A stretch of DNA of 64,000 nucleotides from Streptomyces sp. NBC_01235 (GCF_035989285.1 NZ_CP108513.1:620001-684000); one strand, 5' to 3'; counted from the first letter of the stretch, positions 8,871 to 17,546 are shown. Translations and numbers: made by a program. Notes: a model not told the origin generated them from the sequence alone.

Positions 8871-9899
8871 TCAGGCGGCGGAGCGCTCGTCGGGCAGGCG
8901 GCGGCGCAGCGCGGTCTGCTGGATGGCGGGTGGGTTGTAGGCCAGGTCGAGCGTCCCGACATCGGTGCCGGGAGGCACGATGGCGTCGATCTGGTCGAGT
9001 ATCTCGTCGGTCAGGGTGGCCTCGGCGCCCGCGAGCAGGTCGTCGAGGTGGTCCATGGTGCGCGGTCCGATGATCGCCGAGGTGACACCGGGGTGGGCGA
9101 TCGTGAAGGCCATGGCCAGGTGCGTCAGCGACATCCCCGCCTTGGCGGCGAGGGGGATGAGCTGCTCGACGGCGTCGAGCCGGCGTTCGTCGCTCATGTG
9201 CTTGAAGCCGAAGCCGCCGCGATGAGTGGTGGCCTGCCGGCCCTTGCGGTAGCGGCCGGTGAGCAGCCCCCCGGCCAGCGGACTCCAGACCAGCGTGCCC
9301 ATCCCGTAGCGCTGACAGACCGGCAGCACTTCGCGTTCGATGCTCCGGTCGAGGATCGAGTACGACGGCTGCTCGGTCCGGAAGCGCTGCAGGCCGCGTC
9401 GTTCGGCGGCCCACTGCGCCTCGACGATGTCCGAGGCCGGGAAGGTCGAGGAACCGATGGCACGGACCTTGCCGGCGCGCACCAGGTCGGTGAGGGCCGA
9501 GAGGGTCTCCTCGATGTCGGTGTCCGGCGCGGGCCGGTGGATCTGGAACAGGTCGACGTGGTCGGTCCCCAGCCGGCGCAGGGAGTCCTCCAGCGCGCGC
9601 ACCAGCCAGCGCCGTGAGTTGCCCTGCTGGTTGGGGTCGTCCCCCATCGGGAGGTGCGCCTTGGTGGCCAGGACGACGTTGTCCCGGCGGCCTTTGAGAG
9701 CCTTTCCGACGATCTCCTCCGACTCGCCGCGCGAGTAGAAGTCGGCGGTGTCGACGAAGTTGATGCCCGCGTCCAGCGCCTTGTGGATGATGCGTATGGA
9801 GTCGTCGTGGTCGGAGTTGCCTATGGCGCCGAACATCATGGCGCCCAGGCAGTAGGGGCTGACCTTGATGCCGGTCCGGCCCAGTGTGCGGTACTGCAT
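8871..9899 (-). CDS. Aldo/keto reductase
   Basis: About 342 residues, a (beta/alpha)8 NADPH-dependent reductase. The catalytic tetrad is readable: Asp and Tyr in FVDTADFYSRGESEE, Lys in ATKAHLP, His in FQIHRP. The phosphate-binding region near the C-terminus reads SAIIGPRTMDHLDDLL. It resembles the AKR subfamily that includes YajO and Tas-like proteins acting on small aldehydes and ketones; substrate unknown. ATG 9899 is supported by a strong GGAGGAGAACC ribosome binding site. It is monocistronic: a truncated gene lies downstream and a gene-free stretch upstream. Confidence 0.92.
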   Translation of the reverse strand: MQYRTLGRTGIKVSPYCLGAMMFGAIGNSDHDDSIRIIHKALDAGINFVDTADFYSRGESEEIVGKALKGRRDNVVLATKAHLPMGDDPNQQGNSRRWLVRALEDSLRRLGTDHVDLFQIHRPAPDTDIEETLSALTDLVRAGKVRAIGSSTFPASDIVEAQWAAERRGLQRFRTEQPSYSILDRSIEREVLPVCQRYGMGTLVWSPLAGGLLTGRYRKGRQATTHRGGFGFKHMSDERRLDAVEQLIPLAAKAGMSLTHLAMAFTIAHPGVTSAIIGPRTMDHLDDLLAGAEATLTDEILDQIDAIVPPGTDVGTLDLAYNPPAIQQTALRRRLPDERSAA

Positions 9900-10705
9900 G
9901 GTTCTCCTCCTGCACGGACCGCTGGTCGGCTCATCGACGCCGTCTTCGCCCGCGCCAATGGCCAGCGCATCGTGTCCGCCGTCCTCAACTCCGGCGAGCG
10001 GCTGATGTCGACTCGATTCGCCACAGCGGCCTCGGTTCACGGCCGTATAGAACGGGTATTGGCTGCGGGGCGTCGCCCCGCCGGCCGGGATGTGATCGGT
10101 ATGGCCGACGGGCGACATCCGCCTTCGGCCTCGTGCCGCCGCGCGGCTGCCGCAACGAGTTCAGCGGGCGCTGAACATCGGCACGACGTCGGCGTACCTG
10201 GCGCCGGGCTGGGCGCAGCAGCAGGGTCAGGGGATCGTTGGGGAATTCCTCCAAGAGCACGGCGCAGGCTCTCGAAGCGGGAGTGCACCGCGGCCTTGGT
10301 CGCGTTGTCTGGTCGAGCAGCTCCTTACGTCGGACGGCACGATCACCTTGTCGCGCGCCTCGTGCAGGCGTGGGGCCAGACCGAGCCCGAAGCCCGAGGC
10401 GCCGCCTGGCGATCAGGCTCGTATTGCCGGTCGTCTTCTTCATGGGGATGCCCCCGTTCCTTCGCTCCTGCGGCCGGTGAACCGCCCGCAGTACCGACCG
10501 TAAAAGCACCTCCGCAAGGGCGGGAGAGGAGAGTTTGTCCATGGATCGGCGATCCCTACTTGCGGCAACGCTCCCGCAAGCGCCCAGATCTCCGATCTCT
10601 CGGTCGGCAAGCTGGCGCTGGGCCGGGCGACAGTGACGACTCCATGAGTGAGGCATGAGGGAACGGCTGGACCATGAGAGGTTCGTGTGCGGACGGAGGC
10701 GGGGC
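9900..10705. other. No recognisable intact gene; possible decayed ORF
   Basis: No frame here has a recognisable domain or start. On the minus strand, two phases can be joined by assumed frameshifts between about 10443 and 10170: MKKTTGNTSLIA, then EARDKVIVPSD, then HSRFESL and LLEEFPNDPLTLLLRPAR. This looks like degraded protein sequence of an unknown family. It may also be the upstream region of the aldo/keto reductase. Confidence 0.3.
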
Positions 10706-10708
10706 GGG

Positions 10709-11792
10709 TCAGGCGCTGACTCTCGACTGGATGAGGGCGCGCAGTTCCGCCGCTTCGGGGCTTCCTGTCGGCTCAAGGATGCTCAGCGCGTCTTGCCGGC
10801 AAGCCTGAGCCCGGTCCAACTGGCCGAGGGCGTTGAGTGCACTGCCGAGAGTTGTGAGCACCTGGGCCCGGGCGACTTCGCCGCCAGTGCAGCCCAACGC
10901 CAGAGCCTGCTCGGCGTGCTGCGCGGCGAGGGCCGGGAGTTTGGCGGAGAGGTGTGCTTCGGCGATGCGGAAGTGTGTGGTGCCCTCCCACAGCCGTGGG
11001 CGGCTGTCCCGGAACACCGTCAGTGCCCGCTGGAGTTCTTCATCTGCCTCGCGGAGCCGACCCGCTGCCCGGAGCGCGACGGCGTCGGTGGTTCCGCGAG
11101 GCCGGCGTCTGCCTGGAGGATGCGCTGTTGCAGATCGAACAGCTGCCACGAGGGGCGACGCCCAGTTCGTCCAACAGCAACCGCCTGGTATCGGCGTATA
11201 CGGCAAGGGCCTCCGCCTGGCGGCCACTACGGTACAGAGCCAGCATCAGCAGCTCGCGCAACCGCTCCCGCAGCGGGTGCGCGGCCGTCAGCACGGTCAG
11301 TTCCGACACCGCCTCCCCGTGGCAGCCCTACTCCAGATCCATGTCCAGGCGGGATTCCAGGAGTTCGAGATGCCATTCCGTCAACCGCACCCGCTGTGCG
11401 TCCGCGTACGGGCACGGCAGCCCCGCGAGCGGCTCCCCGTCCCACAGAGCCAGTGGCCGGTTGAGGAGAGCGTGTGCATGTTCCAGGGCCCGTGTGCCCT
11501 TCGCCCTCTCCGCGTCCGCGGCCGGCTCCTGAGCCACCGTCAGGTCCAAGGCGCCTTCCACCAGCCCCCCAATCGCGTAGCCGCCCGACTCACTCACCAG
11601 GACCTCGGTGCCGAGGACCTTCCGCAGCCGCGAGGCGTACGTCCGTACCGCCGCCAGCTCCTGAGACGGCGACTCCTCGCCCCACAGCGCCTCGATCAGC
11701 TCGCGCGCCGTCGCCGTCCGCCCCCTGCGGAGCAACAGCGATGCCAGCAGCACGTGGGGCGGCCGCCCCACGCCGGGGTGCGGCCGCCCCAC
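10709..11792 (-). pseudogene. SARP/AfsR-type regulator, broken by stop and frameshifts
   Basis: The minus strand carries the parts of a Streptomyces antibiotic regulatory protein in order. First comes an OmpR-like winged helix lacking its first beta strands (ATARELIEALWGEESPS, RTYASRLRKVLG). The bacterial transcriptional activation domain follows (DGEPLAGLPCPYADAQR; LRELLMLALYRSGRQAEAL), then a TPR-like tail (GRLREADEELQRALTVFRDS). An in-frame TAG near 11332 splits the activation domain (DLE-stop-GCHGEAVSEL). After ELGVAP the frame must shift to read WQLFDLQQRILQADAGL, and shift again to reach the tail. The N-terminus is also shortened. It is almost certainly inactive. Confidence 0.8.
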
Positions 11793-11810
11793 GTGCCGAC
11801 TGTTCCAATA

Positions 11811-11940
11811 GCCCAGTAGGCGGATAGCTATTCGCCCAGCCGGACCGACCGGAGCAGCTCTCGTGCCCGATCACTCCCCCTACGCCCGACGACTGCGTGA
11901 AATCGCCGACGCGCTCGACGCCGAGTTCCAGCCACCGCCC
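11811..11940 (+). pseudogene. Remnant of a plasmid partition-type gene and its promoter
   Basis: A GTG at 11863 opens [20 protein letters not shown], identical at 15 of 20 positions to the N-terminus of the small gene at 49758 (VPDLSRHARQLRELADALDA). The upstream DNA also matches: TAGGCGGATAGCTATTCG (11817-11834) against TAGGCGGCTAGCTAGTCG (49714-49731), 16 of 18 identical, at nearly the same distance from the start. The rest of the gene is missing; about 25 codons in, sequence switches to an acyl-CoA ligase fragment. Confidence 0.65.
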
Positions 11941-12287
11941 AGGCCGACCACGCCGGACGGGTGTTCATCGTCGACCGGCTCAAGGAACTGATCAAGTACA
12001 AGGGCTACCAGGTCCCGCCCGCCGAACTCGAAGCCCTGCTCCTGACCCACCCGGCCATCACCGACACCGCGGTCATCGGTGTCACCGACGACGACGGCGA
12101 GGAGATCCCGAAGGCCTTCGTCGTCCGCCGCCCCGGCGCCGACCTGACCGCGGACGAGGTCATCGAGTTCGTCGCGCGCCAGGTCGCCCCGTACAAGAAG
12201 GTCCGCCGCGTCGAGTTCATCGACGCCATCCCCAAGTCCGCATCAGGCAAGATCCTCCGCAAGGACCTTCGCTCCCCGACCGCGTGA
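11940..12287 (+). pseudogene. 4-coumarate-CoA-ligase-type enzyme, C-terminal fragment
   Basis: The frame encodes the last 110 or so residues of an adenylate-forming ligase: hinge region [57 protein letters not shown] with the catalytic C-terminal Lys. The N-terminal AMP-binding domain is absent. A middle fragment of a similar ligase lies at 40864-41105 on the other strand; whether both came from one gene cannot be told. The 5' junction at about 11940 abuts the plasmid-gene remnant. Confidence 0.8.
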
Positions 12288-12314
12288 CACACACGGCCGG
12301 GGACCGCCGGGACC

Positions 12315-12644
12315 ATGCTCATCGCCCTGAAGTGTCCGCGCGAGCGTGGCGACGAGCCGACCAGTGCCTTGCCCGTACCGGCCCGGTCACAGGACTGCCT
12401 CGCCAAGCATCCGCCAGTGCGGCATCGCGGACTCGCCCACGTTCCCGGCGACCACGTGGTGCACGTCCTCGGCTGGCGCGACCACGCGGTCCTCGACGCG
12501 GCGGGCGCTCAGAAGGTGGACCCGAATCTCGCGCCGCTCAGCGCCTACCTCGGTGCACTCGGCATCCCCGGCCTCACCGCGGAACGTCGGAACGTCGGAA
12601 CGTCGGAACGTCGGAACGTCGGAAAGATGATCGTCAAGCTCTGA
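12315..12644 (+). pseudogene. NADP-dependent MDR oxidoreductase with internal deletion
   Basis: The frame keeps GDHVVHVLGWRDHAVLDAAG, KVDPNLAPLSAYLGALGIPG and LTA, which match the substrate-entry region of CurA/PTGR-like medium-chain reductases. It then jumps, through five copies of an 8-bp repeat, to GKMIVKL and a stop, which is the usual C-terminus of that family. The nucleotide-binding domain, about 170 residues, has been lost. The N-terminus is also not recognisable. Confidence 0.65.
12581..12620. repeat. Five tandem copies of GGAACGTC
   Basis: Five perfect 8-bp units run from 12581 to 12620, followed by a partial sixth (GGAAAGAT). They occupy the deletion point inside the MDR pseudogene and keep the frame after them readable as GKMIVKL. 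Confidence 0.9.
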
Positions 12645-12666
12645 GCCCACCTTCGACGGACCGCGA

Positions 12667-12700
12667 AAAGGGGCCTGCCGTGCGTACGGCGGGCCCCTTT
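12667..12700. terminator. Strong stem-loop terminator
   Basis: AAAGGGGCCTGCCGT pairs with ACGGCGGGCCCCTTT around a GCGT loop; the 15-bp stem has one wobble pair and ends in a T-tract. It lies 23 bp past the MDR remnant stop and insulates the SDR promoter. Confidence 0.8.
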
Positions 12701-12788
12701 CGCCTTGGCCGTGGGCACGGTCGGCGGCCGCCAGGGGCACGGGCCCCCTCTCCCTGCATAGCGCTTGTGCTCACCGACTCCTTCCACT

Positions 12789-12814
12789 TAGAATTACGAT
12801 CGTACTTTAATAGG
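12789..12814. promoter_or_regulatory. Operator-like palindrome upstream of SDR
   Basis: TACGATCGTA (12795-12804), a perfect 10-bp palindrome, lies in AATTACGATCGTACTTTAAT about 32 bp before the SDR start. The same core followed by a T/A-rich stretch recurs at 19020, 25480 and, in looser form, 38013. TetR-family control is inferred from the nearby TetR paralogs. Confidence 0.5.
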
Positions 12815-12835
12815 TCACTTCACAGGGAACTCTCC

Positions 12836-13534
12836 ATGGACCTCTCCACCAGCACCGCCCTTGTCACCGGGGCCAACCGGGGCTTCGGCCGCGCACTCGC
12901 CGCCGAACTGCTCAGCCGCGGCGCCACCGTCTACGCCGGCGCCCGCAACCCCGACCAGGTCGACCTGCCCGGCGCCAGGCCCATCGCGCTCGACATCACC
13001 GACCCCGCCTCCGTCGTGGCCGCCGCCAAGGCCACCGGCGACGTGACCATACTGATCAACAACGCGGGGTCCTCCACCGGCGCGGACCTGCTGTCCGCCG
13101 GCCTGGACGACATCCGCGTGGAGATGGACACCCACTACTTCGGCACACTCTCGGTGGCCCGCGCCTTCGCACCCCAGATCGCGGCCAACGGCGGGGGGGC
13201 GATCCTGAACGTCCTGTCCGGACTGTCCTGGGTCAGCTTCCCGGAATTCGGCGCCTACTGCGCCGCCAAGTCCGCGCAGTGGTCGCTCACCAACACCCTG
13301 CGCCTGCAACTCGCCGACCAGGGCATCCGGGTGGCCGGTCTGCACGTCGGCTACATGGACACCGACATGGTCCGGGCCGTCGACGCAGCCAAGTCCGACC
13401 CGGCCGACATCGCCCGGATCGCCGTCGACGGCATCGCCGCCGGCGCCTACGAGATCGTCGCGGACAACGCCTCCCGCCAAGCGCAGGCCGCCCTCGCCGG
13501 AGGCGTCTCCGTGCTCTACCCGCAGCTCCCCTGA
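12836..13534 (+). CDS. Short-chain dehydrogenase/reductase
   Basis: About 232 residues, full length for a classical SDR. It has the nucleotide-binding motif TGANRGFG, NNAG (ILINNAGSS), a catalytic Ser in VLSGLSWVS and the catalytic pair in AYCAAKSA. The C-terminus (VSVLYPQLP) is like that of the truncated paralog at 58960. ATG 12836 follows CAGGGAACTCTCC. It precedes the MFS gene by 137 bp on the same strand and is plausibly co-regulated with it. Substrate unknown. Confidence 0.9.
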   Translation: MDLSTSTALVTGANRGFGRALAAELLSRGATVYAGARNPDQVDLPGARPIALDITDPASVVAAAKATGDVTILINNAGSSTGADLLSAGLDDIRVEMDTHYFGTLSVARAFAPQIAANGGGAILNVLSGLSWVSFPEFGAYCAAKSAQWSLTNTLRLQLADQGIRVAGLHVGYMDTDMVRAVDAAKSDPADIARIAVDGIAAGAYEIVADNASRQAQAALAGGVSVLYPQLP

Positions 13535-13671
13535 GGGCCGACCGCCCAGGAATTCCGCACCGAGCCCGGTGGCTGCCGATGCTCGCCAGCGCCCGCTGCG
13601 CCGTCGCCCGCCAGCGTCCACATCCATTGATCCGTCGCCAGTACGTCTGCCCAGAGAATGCAGGGAACGCC

Positions 13672-15123
13672 ATGAAACAGCAACGCAAGCAGCGGGTTCG
13701 GGGCGGCTCCGCCGTCTGGGCGGTGGCCATCACCAGCGTGGCCGGGTTCATCACCGCGCTGGACAACCTGATCGTCACGACCGCCCTGCCCTCGATCCGT
13801 GAGGATCTCGGTGGCGGACTTGAGGACCTCGAATGGACGGTGAGCGCCTACACCCTCACCTTCGCGGTCCTGCTGATGTTCGGCGCTTCCCTCGGTGACC
13901 GGTTCGGACGGCGGAGACTGTTCGCCATCGGGCTGGGCATCTTCACCGCCGCCTCGGCCGCGGCCGCGCTCGCACCGGGGATGAACGAGCTCATTGCCGC
14001 CCGAGCGGTGCAGGGCGTCGGTGCCGCGATCGTGACGCCCCTGACGCTCACCCTGCTGTCGGCCGCCGTCCCGGCCGAGCGGCGCGGCGCGGCCCTGGGT
14101 GTCTGGGGCGCGGCCAGCGGCATCGCCGTCGCCACCGGACCGCTCATCGGCGGCACGCTCACCGAGCACCTCTCCTGGCAGTGGATCTTCTGGGTCAACG
14201 TCCCGCTCGGCCTGGCGCTGATACCGCTCGCACTGCTGCGCCTGAACGAGAGCCACGGCCCGAACCCGAGCCTCGACCTCGTCGGCACGGTCCTGGCCAG
14301 CGGCGGTCTGTTCGGCATCGTCTACGCCCTGATACGCGGCAACATCGACGGCTGGACCAGCACCCCGGTGTTGGGTGGTTTCTTCGCCGGTACGGCCCTG
14401 CTGGTCGCCTTCGTCCTGTGGGAACAGCGCGCCAAGCACCCGATGCTGCCGATGCGCCTCTTCCGCCACCGTTCGTTCAGCGCCATCAACGCGGCCAGCC
14501 TGCTGATGCTCCTCGGCATGTTCGGGTCGGTCTTCCTCCTCAGTCAGTACCTGCAGACCGTCGGCGGCTACTCGCCGATGGAAGCCGGCGTGCGCATGCT
14601 GCCCTGGACCGCCATGCCCATGATCGTCGGGCCGCTCGCAGGCGCGCTCTCCGACCGCATCGGCGGCCAACCGGTCGTCGCGGTGGGGATGGCCCTCAAC
14701 GCCGTGGGCCTGGGGCTCTGGGCGCTGGCTGTCGAACCTGACGTGTCGTACACCTCCCTGCTGCCGGCCCTGATCGTCTGCGGAACCGGCATGGGAATGT
14801 TCTTCGCCCCGTCCGCGAACCTCGTCATGAGCACCGTCCGCCCCGAGGAAGAGGGCATCGCCTCCGGTGCCAACAACGCCATCCGTGAGGTCGGCGGCGC
14901 CATCGGTGTCGCATCGCTGGCAGCCGTCTTCTCCGCCCAGGGCGGCTACGAGTCCGCTACGCGATTCGTCGACGGTCTGGTCCCGGCGCTGTGGACCGGA
15001 GCCGGTGCGGTCGCCCTGGCCGCGGCACTCGCGTTGCTGATGCCCCGCCAGCCCAAGGCCGACGGCCCGGCCGCCGACCTTGCCGCGGGAGGTGCTCCGG
15101 CCGACGCCGCGGTCGCGACCTGA
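13672..15123 (+). CDS. MFS drug exporter, DHA2 (EmrB/QacA) type
   Basis: About 483 residues of mostly hydrophobic sequence consistent with 14 transmembrane helices. Markers include the antiporter motif near TM1-2 (TALDNLIVTTALPSIREDL), motif A GASLGDRFGRRRLF, and motif C-like GIAVATGPLIGGTL, placing it in the drug:H+ antiporter-2 family. It should export a hydrophobic or amphipathic compound at the membrane; the compound is unknown. ATG 13672 follows CAGGGAACGCC. A hairpin directly after the stop ends the unit. Confidence 0.92.
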   Translation: MKQQRKQRVRGGSAVWAVAITSVAGFITALDNLIVTTALPSIREDLGGGLEDLEWTVSAYTLTFAVLLMFGASLGDRFGRRRLFAIGLGIFTAASAAAALAPGMNELIAARAVQGVGAAIVTPLTLTLLSAAVPAERRGAALGVWGAASGIAVATGPLIGGTLTEHLSWQWIFWVNVPLGLALIPLALLRLNESHGPNPSLDLVGTVLASGGLFGIVYALIRGNIDGWTSTPVLGGFFAGTALLVAFVLWEQRAKHPMLPMRLFRHRSFSAINAASLLMLLGMFGSVFLLSQYLQTVGGYSPMEAGVRMLPWTAMPMIVGPLAGALSDRIGGQPVVAVGMALNAVGLGLWALAVEPDVSYTSLLPALIVCGTGMGMFFAPSANLVMSTVRPEEEGIASGANNAIREVGGAIGVASLAAVFSAQGGYESATRFVDGLVPALWTGAGAVALAAALALLMPRQPKADGPAADLAAGGAPADAAVAT

Positions 15124-15133
15124 ACCCCGGACC

Positions 15134-15172
15134 GAGGGGCGGCCCAGCCGGTCACGGCGGGGGCCGCCCCTC
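15134..15172. terminator. Stem-loop terminator
   Basis: GAGGGGCGGCC (15134-15144) pairs with GGCCGCCCCTC (15162-15172), 10 bp after the MFS stop. It lies between two convergent genes. Confidence 0.7.
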
Positions 15173-15306
15173 AGCAGTCCGTCCCGCTTCCCGGGCTCGT
15201 TCCCCGCGCGGAGGCATCACACCGTGGCCGAGGGCCCTTCGGACAGCGCGCCCCTCGGGTCGGCGCTCGACCGGCTGAGGGGCACCACTTCCCTCACCGT
15301 GGAGGC

Positions 15307-16179
15307 TCACCGGCTCGTCCTGCCGGCCAGGAAAGGCCGCAGATGCGCCAGCAGCGCCTCCGGTTGCTCCTCCGGGATGAAGTGGCCGCACTCCGGGATC
15401 TCGGCACCGGTTACGTCGTCGGCGTAGCCACGCCAGATCTCCAGTGTCGGCAGGCGGGCAGGCAGCCCCGCGGAACCCCACAGCGCCAGCAGCGGCATGG
15501 TGAGGCGGCGGCCTTCGGCGGCGTCGATGTCGTCGAGCGCGGTGTCCTCCTCCATGGCGCGGTAGTCGTCGAGGCTCGCACGCAGGGCACCCGGACGGGA
15601 GAACGCGCGGACATAGCCGTCGACCGCGTCGGGTGTGAGTCCGTGGCGGTTGTAGGTCCACCGCTCGAAGAAGTACTCGAGATACCCGCGGACGTCGTGC
15701 CCCACCAAGCGCTCGGGCAGATCGGGCTGCATATGGAACAGCCAGTGCCAGTACCCGGAGGCGAGTGAGGCGTCCAGGCGGCGGAACATCTCCCGGGTGG
15801 GGACGACGTCGAGCACGGCCAGCCGCTCCACCTGGTCCGGGCGGTCCAGCGCCCAGCGGTGCCCCACGCGAGCGCCGCGGTCGTGGCCCACGACCGTGGC
15901 CCGCTCGAAGCCGAGCGCCTCGACGAGACCTGCCATGTCGGCGGCCATACGCCGCTTGTCGTAACCAGCGGTGGGCTTGTCGCTCAGGCCGTATCCGCGC
16001 AGGTCCGGCGCCACAACGGTGTAGTCGGCGGCGAAATCCGCCAGTACCGGCCGCCAGCAGTCGGAGGTCTGCGGCCAGCCGTGGAGCAGGACAAGCAGAG
16101 GTCCGGACCCGGCTCGGACGTAGTGCAGGCGGACCCCGTCCACCTGCGTCACCCCGGTCGTCGCTGTCGGCTGTCCCAT
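15307..16179 (-). CDS. Alpha/beta hydrolase, haloacetate-dehalogenase-like
   Basis: About 290 residues. The nucleophile elbow is VVGHDRGARVGHR: Asp nucleophile with two Arg that in fluoroacetate dehalogenases bind the substrate carboxylate. LLHGWPQ supplies the oxyanion HGxP, VLDVVPTREMFRRLD is typical of the dehalogenase H-1 group, YWHW offers the His-Trp halide pair, and GHFIPEEQPE holds the catalytic His. An epoxide hydrolase is the main alternative, but the R-x2-R pattern and the His-Trp pair favour dehalogenase. Divergent from the CGNR regulator across a 64-bp gap that holds a palindrome. Confidence 0.82.
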   Translation of the reverse strand: MGQPTATTGVTQVDGVRLHYVRAGSGPLLVLLHGWPQTSDCWRPVLADFAADYTVVAPDLRGYGLSDKPTAGYDKRRMAADMAGLVEALGFERATVVGHDRGARVGHRWALDRPDQVERLAVLDVVPTREMFRRLDASLASGYWHWLFHMQPDLPERLVGHDVRGYLEYFFERWTYNRHGLTPDAVDGYVRAFSRPGALRASLDDYRAMEEDTALDDIDAAEGRRLTMPLLALWGSAGLPARLPTLEIWRGYADDVTGAEIPECGHFIPEEQPEALLAHLRPFLAGRTSR

Positions 16180-16202
16180 GGATGCGCCTTCCTGACACGA
16201 GC

Positions 16203-16221
16203 TAACCGTCTTAGACGGTTA
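16203..16221. promoter_or_regulatory. 19-bp palindrome in a divergent promoter
   Basis: TAACCGTC-TTA-GACGGTTA is a perfect 8+3+8 inverted repeat between the dehalogenase-like gene and the CGNR gene, 22 bp before the CGNR start. It is a likely operator for both; the binding protein is not known. Confidence 0.6.
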
Positions 16222-16243
16222 AGCTAACGGGCAGAATGGAGAC

Positions 16244-16849
16244 GTGGCAACGGACGACACATGGATCTGGGATGGCGGACGGGTCTGCCTGGACTTCGCC
16301 AACACCCTCCGAAGCCGGTGGAGAACCACGCCGGAGGAGACACTCCGGGGGCCGGAGGACCTGATGGGCTGGCTCCGCGAGGCTCTTCTGCTCGCACCGG
16401 GGACCACCGATCCCGCCACGGCAGCCGTTCTCATGTCCGCCCGACGGCTGCGCGAGAGCGTCGACCGGGCCGTACTGGCGGTCGCCGACGGCCGACTGCC
16501 CGCATCCGGCGACGTGACGCTGCTCAACCGATCGGCAGCGGCGGCCCCCAGACCCGCCCTGCAACTCGTCATCACCCACGACCGCCTGGAGCCCGCCGGC
16601 ACCACGACCCTCGCCGCCGACCCCACACTCGCGCTGGCGCTCATCGCCCAGGACGCCGTCGACTTGCTTCTGTCCGCCGAGATCCGGCGCGTACGCGTCT
16701 GTGCAGCGGACCGCTGCGCACTGCGCTTCCTGGACCGCTCCCCGGCCCGCAACCGCCGCTGGTGCTCCATGTCCCGCTGCGGAAACCGCACCAAGGTCCG
16801 CCTCCATCAGGCGCGTACACGACAGAGCGGCCGGCATACGGAAAGCTGA
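16244..16849 (+). CDS. CGNR zinc finger (ABATE domain) regulator
   Basis: About 201 residues. The N-terminal half resembles the ABATE domain (VCLDFANTLRSR, then PEDLMGWLREALL). The C-terminus has the CGNR treble-clef zinc finger: C-x4-C in VCAADRCALRF, then RRWCSMSRCGNRTKV. The family is predicted to act as transcription regulators sensing small ligands, often beside the enzyme they control, which here is the dehalogenase-like hydrolase. GTG 16244 has GGAG six bases upstream. Confidence 0.88.
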   Translation: MATDDTWIWDGGRVCLDFANTLRSRWRTTPEETLRGPEDLMGWLREALLLAPGTTDPATAAVLMSARRLRESVDRAVLAVADGRLPASGDVTLLNRSAAAAPRPALQLVITHDRLEPAGTTTLAADPTLALALIAQDAVDLLLSAEIRRVRVCAADRCALRFLDRSPARNRRWCSMSRCGNRTKVRLHQARTRQSGRHTES

Positions 16850-16865
16850 CGGAGGAGTCCTCAGC

Positions 16866-17375
16866 TCACTCGGACGACCTCATACGAAAGGCCGGGCCGG
16901 GAACGCTCTCGATGTCCTTCGCCTGCACCGGGTGGCCTCGTTCGCAGCGAATCCGGACGTCGACGTGCGCGCCGCACTCGCGGTGCCGAGCCAGTACCGC
17001 CGGCCCTTCTGGGTCGGCGCGGTACCGGTCACCCCACTGCAGCAGCCCCATCACGGCGGGCACCAGATCCATGCCCTTCGGGGTGATCACATACTTCGGC
17101 CGACTCCGCGAACCGGGCTCCTTGTACGTCTCGGTCGCCAGGATCCCTTCCGCCACCAGCATCCGAAGCCGCGTCGCCAGCAGGTTACGAGGACAGCCCA
17201 GGACGCGTTCGAAGTCACCGAACCGGGACGAGCCGTACCACACCTCACGCAGGATCAGGATCGTCCACTTCTCGCCCACGATCTCAAGAGTTCGCGCGAT
17301 CGAGCAGTTGGACGTGTCCCGGTCGAGTCGGGGGTCCATGCCGGCGTCCTGGAGAACTTCGGTCCACGCATCCAT
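16866..17375 (-). CDS. HxlR-family transcription regulator
   Basis: About 169 residues with the HxlR winged helix: CSIARTLEIVGEKWTILILR, VWYGSSRFGDFERVLG, RNLLATRLRMLVAEGIL, then the wing RPKYVITPKGMDLVP. A C-terminal extension contains two Cys near RIRCERGH. The Cys in NCSIARTLE is at the place where redox- or aldehyde-sensing members carry a reactive cysteine. A TGAGT-N12-ACTCA motif lies 22 bp upstream of its start. It is convergent with the CGNR gene (stops 17 bp apart). Confidence 0.9.
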   Translation of the reverse strand: MDAWTEVLQDAGMDPRLDRDTSNCSIARTLEIVGEKWTILILREVWYGSSRFGDFERVLGCPRNLLATRLRMLVAEGILATETYKEPGSRSRPKYVITPKGMDLVPAVMGLLQWGDRYRADPEGPAVLARHRECGAHVDVRIRCERGHPVQAKDIESVPGPAFRMRSSE

Positions 17376-17396
17376 GGGAGCGATTCTAACCGCTTT

Positions 17397-17418
17397 TGAG
17401 TTTACATTTAGATACTCA
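17397..17418. promoter_or_regulatory. TGAGT-N12-ACTCA operator-like motif
   Basis: TGAGT (17397-17401) and ACTCA (17414-17418) form an inverted repeat with a 12-bp T/A-rich spacer upstream of the HxlR gene. The same motif with the same spacer stands before the HxlR pseudogene at 28951 and, with one change, the HxlR scrap at 41466. Confidence 0.6.
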
Positions 17419-17518
17419 GCCGTCGAGGCCCGCCGGAGCGCTCACCTCTCACCGACGAGGAAGCCAGGGCCCACCTGAGGTCGGGTGCCCACCTTGAGCC
17501 GTAAGCCTTTCGCTTTAC

Positions 17519-17546
17519 CTCACGCTCATAATATTATGAGCGTGAG
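17519..17546. promoter_or_regulatory. 28-bp perfect palindrome upstream of tetR
   Basis: The half-site CTCACGCTCATAAT (17519-17532) is followed directly by its exact reverse complement (17533-17546). It lies 68 bp upstream of the TetR start and is best read as that regulator's operator. Confidence 0.75.

Noticed and set aside
12581..12620. Tandem repeats considered as a CRISPR array
   Set aside because: The 8-bp units are directly adjacent with no spacers and no cas gene lies nearby.
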